From: Lysobacter sp. KIS68-7
GTDB taxonomy: Bacteria > Pseudomonadota > Gammaproteobacteria > Xanthomonadales > Xanthomonadaceae
Assembly (NCBI RefSeq): GCF_021284745.1
Contig: NZ_CP089925.1
Span: 434,001-498,000 of the forward strand
Direction: 5' to 3'
DNA length: 64,000 bases
Shown here in pieces: positions 62,052 to 64,000 of the stretch (position 1 is its first letter; each line of letters opens with the position of its first letter). The notes below the pieces were generated by a model. That model did no database searches, was not told the origin of the DNA, and saw nothing but the letters and a program-made list of their open reading frames with translations. The translations under genes were made by a program, and so were the position numbers.

Positions 62052-64000
62052 TTACCAGGTGTAGCGAAGCCCGACCTGGCCGCCGATGACGCTGTCGACC
62101 GCGCCGCCGTCCATCCAGTTCAGCCCGCCGTACAGGTGCATGCGACCCATGTTCACGTCGGCGCCGAGTTCCAGCAGCGCGCTGGTGCCCTCGATGCTGG
62201 TGCCGCCAGTGAAGGTATTGGCGATGGCGAAGTCCGACTCGCCGTCGAACTCGCGGATCGCGCTGAGCGTGCCGTACGGGGTCCAGCTGCCCTTCTCGGT
62301 CTTGAAGGTCTGCTGCAGCGACAGGCCGGCGCGGAAGCGCGAGCTCGTCAGGCCGTCGGTGGTGAAGTCGCCGAGGTCGCCGTGCACCGCGTCGATGTTC
62401 TGCACCGTCATGCGCGTGTACTGCACCTGCGGCACGAGCTGCAGGCCGCCGCCGGAGGTCCAGACGTTCCAGCCGCCTTCGAAGTTCAGCGCACCGACGT
62501 CGCCGCCGATGTTGCGCTGGCCGCCGAAGGACTTCATGTCGGCCTCGAAGTGCATCCAGCGATACGACAGGTCGGCATACATGCCGTTGTCGCCGAGCCA
62601 GGTCAGGTAGCCGCCGATCGTGTCGCCGTCGAGGTCGTCCGAACCGATGCCGTTGGACAGCGACTGCTTGCCCTTGGCCGTCGCGAGGCTGCCGCCGATG
62701 AAGAAGTGATCGGTGACCAGTCGAGTGAAGCCCGCTTCGATGCCCGTGTTGGTCTGGTCGAAGCCGAAGTTGCCCTGCTGCGGCAGGTTGTCCAGGTGGA
62801 AGTCCGGATCGATCGAGCCCTTGTCGCGGAACACGCGCACCCAGGCGCCGACGTCGTTGTCGCCGACCTGCGTGAACACGCCCAGGCGCTGGCGGAACGT
62901 GCCCACCTGCGAGGCCATCAGGCTCTGCGCACCCGGGGCGATCGACGCGGCCGTCGTGCCCGTGTCGTTGATGCCGTCGAAGCTCAGGGCCAGCTCGAAG
63001 ATGTCGGCCTGCGCGTTGTCGGTGCTCAGCCGCTCTACCACGTTGACGCCTAGGTTGAGGAAGTTGTTCGCCGAGAACAGGACGTTGTCGATCGAGAACG
63101 TGCCCTTGGTGAACTGGCCCGCCTGCGAGTCGCCCGTGACCATCACCACCGGGATCGCGATGTCGCCGCCGGTCGCCGGCAGGTCGAGCACGTTGACGTT
63201 GATCAGCTGGTGGCTGGCATTCAGCACGTTGCCTTCGACGTACAGCATGTCGGAGGTGCCGTGCAGCATGCTGACGTCGACGTTGATCGCACCGTCGCCG
63301 GCGAAGTCGCCGCTGACGGTGAGGATGTCGTCCGGCGCGCCGTCGAGGAAGGAGATGGTGCCGTCGTTGACGAAGGCGTTCGGGTTGAGCACGGCGATGG
63401 GCGCGTTCACCGCGAACATCTGCGCCGGCTGGGCGAAGGGCGTGACCACGCCGGTGCCCATGTCGATGCTGCTCTCGCCGTCCACCGCGAGCATGCCCGC
63501 GTTGTGGAAGCTGTTGCCCGCCGCCGAACTGCTGCCCAGCGAGATCGCGGTGTCGTGCATCACGATCGTGCCGCCGGCTTCGTTGACGATGCTGTCGTCG
63601 CCGTCGCCGAAGTCGGTCGAGTGGTCGAGCACCTGCCAGGTGCCGCCGTCGTGGTTGGTGAACACGTCGTCGCCGGCGCCGAGGAGCATCGCGCCGAGGA
63701 CATTGCCGGTGTTGCCGATGTGTTCGATGCCGGCCCCGCCCACGATGGCGAAGCTGTTTTCCAGCGCGCCGTGGGCGATCAGGCTGCCCGCGTTGTCGAC
63801 CGTCGAAGTGCCGCTGACCTGCAGGACGAGGGCGGCTGCCACTGCACCCGTCGCGGTGATCTGCCCGCCGTTGTCCACCGACACATCGCCGTCGGCTTCC
63901 AACAGCGCACCGAACGCGCTGCCGTCGGAGGTCGCCGAAATGTCGCCGCCGTTGCTCAATTGTGCGCGTCCGAGGGCGGCCACGCCCACGGCAGATTGGG
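62052..64000 (-). CDS. Autotransporter outer-membrane beta-barrel protein (5' part outside window)
   Basis: At least 649 residues are encoded and the frame is open to the window edge, so the N-terminus and signal peptide are missing. The visible passenger part (about 330 residues) is a beta-helical repeat region rich in Gly, Asn, Asp and Ala (NAGSLIAHGALENSFAIVGG). The C-terminal 270-300 residues form the autotransporter barrel, ending in GGQVGLRYTW, with a terminal aromatic residue as needed for BAM-dependent insertion. The passenger is probably displayed outside the cell; its activity cannot be told from this part. Confidence 0.88.
   Translation of the reverse strand, partial: QSAVGVAALGRAQLSNGGDISATSDGSAFGALLEADGDVSVDNGGQITATGAVAAALVLQVSGTSTVDNAGSLIAHGALENSFAIVGGAGIEHIGNTGNVLGAMLLGAGDDVFTNHDGGTWQVLDHSTDFGDGDDSIVNEAGGTIVMHDTAISLGSSSAAGNSFHNAGMLAVDGESSIDMGTGVVTPFAQPAQMFAVNAPIAVLNPNAFVNDGTISFLDGAPDDILTVSGDFAGDGAINVDVSMLHGTSDMLYVEGNVLNASHQLINVNVLDLPATGGDIAIPVVMVTGDSQAGQFTKGTFSIDNVLFSANNFLNLGVNVVERLSTDNAQADIFELALSFDGINDTGTTAASIAPGAQSLMASQVGTFRQRLGVFTQVGDNDVGAWVRVFRDKGSIDPDFHLDNLPQQGNFGFDQTNTGIEAGFTRLVTDHFFIGGSLATAKGKQSLSNGIGSDDLDGDTIGGYLTWLGDNGMYADLSYRWMHFEADMKSFGGQRNIGGDVGALNFEGGWNVWTSGGGLQLVPQVQYTRMTVQNIDAVHGDLGDFTTDGLTSSRFRAGLSLQQTFKTEKGSWTPYGTLSAIREFDGESDFAIANTFTGGTSIEGTSALLELGADVNMGRMHLYGGLNWMDGGAVDSVIGGQVGLRYTW

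Overview
The window is a high-GC, gene-dense stretch of a gammaproteobacterial chromosome. The gene content and order fit the Xanthomonadaceae, possibly a Lysobacter-like genus: xerD beside a dsbC-like lipoprotein gene, lptF-lptG opposite pepA-holC-valS, proS next to DUF4124 genes, cysD-cysNC opposite etfBA, and rplM-rpsI. The genus is an inference. I saw no IS element, prophage, CRISPR array or rRNA. One tRNA gene, tRNA-Gln(CTG), is present.

Region 1 (1-22.7 kb) is mostly housekeeping: xerD, the LPS transport permeases lptF/lptG, pepA, the DNA polymerase III chi gene holC, valS, a membrane acyltransferase, a four-gene MCE lipid transport operon (a STAS-MlaE fusion, mlaF, mlaD and a lipoprotein), an Xre/RES toxin-antitoxin pair with a near-consensus promoter, a ThrE-like exporter, an H-NS-like protein, proS, two DUF4124 proteins, pssA coupled to a small HolD-like ORF and rimI, alkB, and ETF-ubiquinone oxidoreductase.

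Region 2 (22.7-36.7 kb) holds a WcbI/GSCFA gene pair and two paralogous secreted lipoprotein metalloproteases with FG-GAP repeat tails. The proteases flank the sulfate activation genes (cysD, cysNC) and the electron transfer flavoprotein genes (etfB, etfA). A 3-oxoacid CoA-transferase operon (scoA, scoB) with a beta-helix acyltransferase follows.

Region 3 (36.7-53.6 kb) is the accessory part and looks like a surface-glycan island. A tightly packed plus-strand series encodes a GtrB/ArnC-like glycosyltransferase, a methyltransferase, an ATP-grasp-HAD fusion, a WbqC-like protein, an SMR-type membrane protein, a second methyltransferase and a WecE-type sugar aminotransferase. It is followed by a polytopic membrane protein that could be a GT-C enzyme, a Wzm/Wzt-type ABC exporter, a giant protein joining a sulfotransferase-like domain to two glycosyltransferase domains, and a separate sulfotransferase. 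The last two are translationally coupled or closely linked to metB, with cbs upstream, which places sulfur amino acid metabolism beside putative glycan sulfation. CysNC, about 17 kb away, can make the PAPS that sulfotransferases need.

Region 4 (53.6-64 kb) contains a YdcH-like small protein, a structured intergenic segment with a strong terminator, an OmpA-family lipoprotein, pilU, the tyrosine catabolism genes maiA and fahA, tRNA-Gln, rpsI and rplM, a three-gene cassette (TIGR03032-like protein, EF-hand protein, possible GNAT protein), and the C-terminal part of an autotransporter cut by the window edge. Probable -10 boxes of the form TANNNT recur upstream of genes, three of them so close to the start codon that leaderless mRNAs are likely.
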